Assembly: GCA_028697255.1 (NCBI GenBank) | Contig: JAQVFM010000009.1 | Coordinates: forward strand, 1-42,930 | Reading direction: 5' to 3' | DNA: 42,930 nt | Origin: Oscillospiraceae bacterium | GTDB lineage: Bacteria; Bacillota; Clostridia; Oscillospirales; Acutalibacteraceae | Shown: positions 40,836-42,930 of the stretch, piece after piece | Numbering within the stretch: the first letter of the stretch is position 1 | Layout of the letters: each line of letters starts with the position of its first letter | Made by a program: the position numbers and the translations under genes | The notes under the pieces: generated by a model | Database searches by the model: none | Told to the model about the DNA's origin: nothing | What the model saw: only the letters and a program-made list of their open reading frames with translations

Positions 40836-41702
40836 ATGAACATAGACACTTTTGCCGTTATCGGCGGTGACCTCCGCTGTGCCTATCTGGCAGGACTGTT
40901 GGCCTCAGACGGCTTCAAGGTTATCACCTCGGGGTTTGACAGCACGGATTTGCCGCCCTGCGTAACAGGCTGCACTAATCCTGCACAGGCCATTTCACTT
41001 GCTGACTTTATCATTCTGCCAATGCCGGTAAGCACCGACGGAACTACACTTAATGCACCATTTTCACGCACTCGCATTTCCCTTGACCAGGTATTAAACG
41101 CCGTCAGACCATCTCAGCACCTTGTCGGTGGTGCGATAACCCAAGAGGTGCGCACCGAAATTGAAAGCCGTGGTTTAAAGATATCAGATTATCTGCACCG
41201 TGAGGAGCTGGCAATCCACAACGCCGTTCCCACAGCCGAGGGCGCAATTCAGCTCGCAATGGAGGAGCTTCCGATAACAATAAACGGCTCTTGCTGCCTT
41301 ATTACCGGATACGGGCGCGTAGGGCGTGCTCTGTCACGTCTTCTTAATGCGCTGGGCGCAAATGTCACGGTAGCAGCGCGTCGTTTTTCTGATTTAGCGT
41401 GGGCAGATACCCAAGGCTGCACTCCGGTTGAACTTGCACATTTTAAGGATGCCGGTTGCTTTGACGTTATATTCAACACAATTCCTGCCCTTATTTTTAA
41501 TCGCGACGTGTTAAGCTCACTTGACAAAAACACATTGCTAATTGATTTGGCATCGCGTCCCGGTGGCGTGGACTTCAATGCCGCCGCCGAACTGCAGATC
41601 AAAACAATTTGGGCTTTATCTTTGCCCGGCCGGGTCGCGCCGAAAACAGCCGGTCAGATAATTAAAAACACCATCCTTAATATGATAAAGGAGGGGGTGT
41701 AA
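40836..41702 (+). CDS. dpaA: Dipicolinate synthase subunit A
   Basis: 288 residues. N-terminal dinucleotide-fold region (FAVIGGDLRCAYLAGLLASDGFKV) and a second, central Rossmann motif, LITGYGRVGRALSRLLNALGANV (about 152-174), that binds NADPH; the length matches SpoVFA. With DpaB it oxidises the lysine-pathway intermediate to dipicolinic acid in the mother cell; DPA is then loaded into the spore core. The ATG has AGGGGG 7-8 nt upstream. dpaB overlaps by one base (TAATG). A consensus sigma-K promoter precedes it. Confidence 0.93.
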   Translation: MNIDTFAVIGGDLRCAYLAGLLASDGFKVITSGFDSTDLPPCVTGCTNPAQAISLADFIILPMPVSTDGTTLNAPFSRTRISLDQVLNAVRPSQHLVGGAITQEVRTEIESRGLKISDYLHREELAIHNAVPTAEGAIQLAMEELPITINGSCCLITGYGRVGRALSRLLNALGANVTVAARRFSDLAWADTQGCTPVELAHFKDAGCFDVIFNTIPALIFNRDVLSSLDKNTLLIDLASRPGGVDFNAAAELQIKTIWALSLPGRVAPKTAGQIIKNTILNMIKEGV

Positions 41703-42280
41703 TGGACGGACTTCGCATAGGGTTTGCATTATCCGGTTCTTTTTGTACCTTTGATAAAATTCTTGACGAAATACAATCGCTTGTAGATAATAAAGCAGAG
41801 GTTACGCCAATATTATCGTTTAATGCTTCTGCTGTTGACACGCGCTTCGGCACTGCCGCAAAACTGCGGGAAAAACTAATTGAAATAACCGGAAAACAAC
41901 CGCTTGATTCACTGGTTCTGGTCGAACCAATAGGCCCCAAGGGCCTTCTTGACATTCTTGTTGTTGCTCCCTGTACGGGTAGCACGCTTGGACGCCTTGC
42001 CTGCGGCATAAGCGACACACCTGTAACACTGGCGGTCAAGTCACACTTAAGATGCTTAAGGCCGGTTGTGCTTGCTGTGTCGACAAATGACGCTTTAGGC
42101 GCTTCTATGCGCAACATAAGCCTGCTAAAAAACCAGAAGAACATCTATATGGTGCCAATGATCCAGGACGATCCGATAAAAAAACCAAATTCATTGATAG
42201 CCGACTTTTCACTTTTGAAAAAAACCATTTGTTGTGCCTTGGAGGGTACCCAAATTCAACCATTTTTTATCAGGAATTAA
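41702..42280 (+). CDS. dpaB: Dipicolinate synthase subunit B (flavoprotein)
   Basis: 192 residues of the flavoprotein fold: IGFALSGSFCTFDKIL at the start, the flavin-binding VVAPCTGSTLGRLACGISDTPVTLAVKSHLR (about 82-112), and VLAVSTNDALG after it. It forms the active dipicolinate synthase with DpaA. Translation is coupled to dpaA (TAATG). Its TAA is the first triplet of the 28-nt element shared with the 64-residue gene, and two hairpins follow. Confidence 0.93.
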   Translation: MDGLRIGFALSGSFCTFDKILDEIQSLVDNKAEVTPILSFNASAVDTRFGTAAKLREKLIEITGKQPLDSLVLVEPIGPKGLLDILVVAPCTGSTLGRLACGISDTPVTLAVKSHLRCLRPVVLAVSTNDALGASMRNISLLKNQKNIYMVPMIQDDPIKKPNSLIADFSLLKKTICCALEGTQIQPFFIRN

Positions 42281-42305
42281 TGCTCGCTGAAAAATACCGT
42301 TTGCG
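42278..42305 (+). repeat. 28-nt 3'-end element, copy 2
   Basis: Starts at the dpaB TAA; reads TAATGCTCGCTGAAAAA followed by TACCGTTTGCG. 25 of 28 positions equal to 30138-30165. Confidence 0.6.
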
Positions 42306-42316
42306 AACGATATTAT

Positions 42317-42357
42317 CTTTAGATACTCTAAAGCCACAAAAATCATGATTTTTGTGG
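42317..42357. terminator. Two adjacent hairpins downstream of dpaAB
   Basis: CTTTAGA-tac-TCTAAAG (42317-42333) is followed directly by a perfect 24-nt palindrome (42334-42357, arms CCACAAAAATCA and its complement). Together they probably end the dpaAB transcript, though no external T run follows. Confidence 0.5.
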
Positions 42358-42376
42358 TCAGCAGACATTAATTAGT

Positions 42377-42404
42377 TTTACAAAAAAGAAATCCGTGATA
42401 TAAT
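42377..42404 (+). promoter_or_regulatory. Sigma-A promoter of rpiB
   Basis: TTTACA (42377-42382), 16-nt spacer, TATAAT (42399-42404). Confidence 0.7.
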
Positions 42405-42425
42405 AGTGTCACTATTGTATCACGG
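42393..42425. promoter_or_regulatory. 33-nt palindrome over the rpiB -10 box and start of transcription
   Basis: Arms CCGTGATAtAATAGTG (42393-42408) and CACTATTgTATCACGG (42410-42425) pair at 15 of 16 positions around one central base. It contains the whole -10 box and ends inside the Shine-Dalgarno (CACGGAGG). An operator for a dimeric repressor is the simplest reading; the RNA would begin within it. Confidence 0.6.
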
Positions 42426-42435
42426 AGGTTTTATT

Positions 42436-42885
42436 ATGATTGCTCTTGCTTGCGACCATGCCGCAATTGAACTGAAAAAAGACATAATGAATCTATTAGA
42501 TGAAATGGGGCTTGAATATAAAGATTTCGGCACTTATGAAACAAAAAGCTGCGATTATCCCATTTATGCCGCCCGCGCCGCCCGAGCTGTAGCATCGGGT
42601 GAATGTGAGCGCGGTATTATTATATGCGGTACCGGCATTGGCATGTCAATTGCCGCTAACAAAGTTCCGGGCATTCGTTGTGTAGCATGCAGTGAACCAT
42701 ATTCAGCCAAGCTCTCACGCATGCATAACGACAGTAACATGTTAGCATTGGGAGCGCGCGTTATTGGTTCGGGTACGGCAGTTATGATTGCACGGACATG
42801 GCTCGAAACACCCTTTGAGGGCGGACGCCATAAACGCCGAGTTGATATGTATTCACTAATAGAAAACGGCAAAGAGCTTGAATAA
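42436..42885 (+). CDS. rpiB: Ribose-5-phosphate isomerase B
   Basis: 149 residues, RpiB/LacAB family. CDHAAIELKK at the start, DYPIYAARAARAV, the catalytic Cys in IIICGTGIGMSIAANK and HNDSNMLALGARV are all present. It interconverts ribose-5-phosphate and ribulose-5-phosphate in the pentose phosphate pathway; an allose- or galactose-6-phosphate isomerase (LacA/B) is a less likely alternative. An ATG ten codons earlier is in frame, but the ATG at 42436 has GGAGG 7 nt upstream. It stands alone with a terminator behind it. Confidence 0.95.
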   Translation: MIALACDHAAIELKKDIMNLLDEMGLEYKDFGTYETKSCDYPIYAARAARAVASGECERGIIICGTGIGMSIAANKVPGIRCVACSEPYSAKLSRMHNDSNMLALGARVIGSGTAVMIARTWLETPFEGGRHKRRVDMYSLIENGKELE

Positions 42886-42888
42886 TAC

Positions 42889-42930
42889 AAAGACCATGTC
42901 GCTGCCATCATATCGGTGACATGGTCTTTT
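42889..42930 (+). terminator. Rho-independent terminator of rpiB
   Basis: AAAGACCATGTC (42889-42900) pairs with GACATGGTCTTT around an 18-nt loop, followed by a T run at the window edge. Confidence 0.85.

Overview
The window comes from a spore-forming, low-to-moderate GC Firmicute of the class Clostridia, most like an Oscillospirales/Ruminococcaceae-type genome. The grounds are a complete spoIIA operon (spoIIAA, spoIIAB, sigF), the cortex enzyme pdaA, dipicolinate synthase dpaAB behind a textbook sigma-K promoter, an LL-diaminopimelate aminotransferase (dapL), a T-box leader on alaS, strong A/G-rich ribosome binding sites and sigma-A promoters with 17-nt spacers. Almost the whole window is chromosomal housekeeping. 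Mobile DNA is limited to a truncated REP-type transposase at the left edge and a family of short palindromic intergenic repeats.

Layout: 1-2874 holds, on the minus strand, a HIT protein, a DEDDh exonuclease, mscL and pdaA, with the RAYT remnant at the edge. 2907-5860 is alaS with its GCC-specifier T-box and promoter. 5912-8725 is trkA-trkH potassium uptake. 8940-10405 is spoIIA. 10635-11972 is a uracil permease. 12204-17711 (plus strand) is glycyl-tRNA synthetase followed by a four-gene surface-polymer O-acetylation cluster (SGNH hydrolase, DUF4358 lipoprotein, MBOAT acyltransferase, DHHW protein). 17791-21205 is galK-galT with a divergent AraC-type regulator. 21402-27777 is carA, a carB::dapF fusion and dapL. 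27878-30140 carries two small conserved proteins and an AGE-family epimerase. 30507-36944 is a growth and division block: zapA, dut, a DUF4321 gene, maf, mreB, mreC, mreD and mrdA (PBP2). 37008-38403 is lemA plus a TPM-domain lipoprotein. 38590-40556 holds folC, tRNA-Val(GAC) and a zinc-ribbon membrane protein. 40836-42885 is dpaAB and rpiB.

The most unusual region is 21402-27777. The CarB reading frame runs without a stop into a complete diaminopimelate epimerase (1345 residues in all). The partner CarA has Gly in place of the catalytic Cys of its glutaminase site, and Asp in place of the triad Glu. Read together, the locus looks like an ammonia-dependent carbamoyl-phosphate synthase physically joined to the penultimate enzyme of the lysine/peptidoglycan DAP pathway, with DapL encoded immediately downstream.

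Other points of note are a family of at least six REP-like palindromes, a 28-nt element that begins exactly at the stop codon of two unrelated genes, a 33-nt near-perfect palindrome over the rpiB -10 box and start of transcription, and hairpins that could control pdaA translation and mreB/mreC transcription. All functional calls rest on reading the sequence and knowledge of the families; no database search was run.
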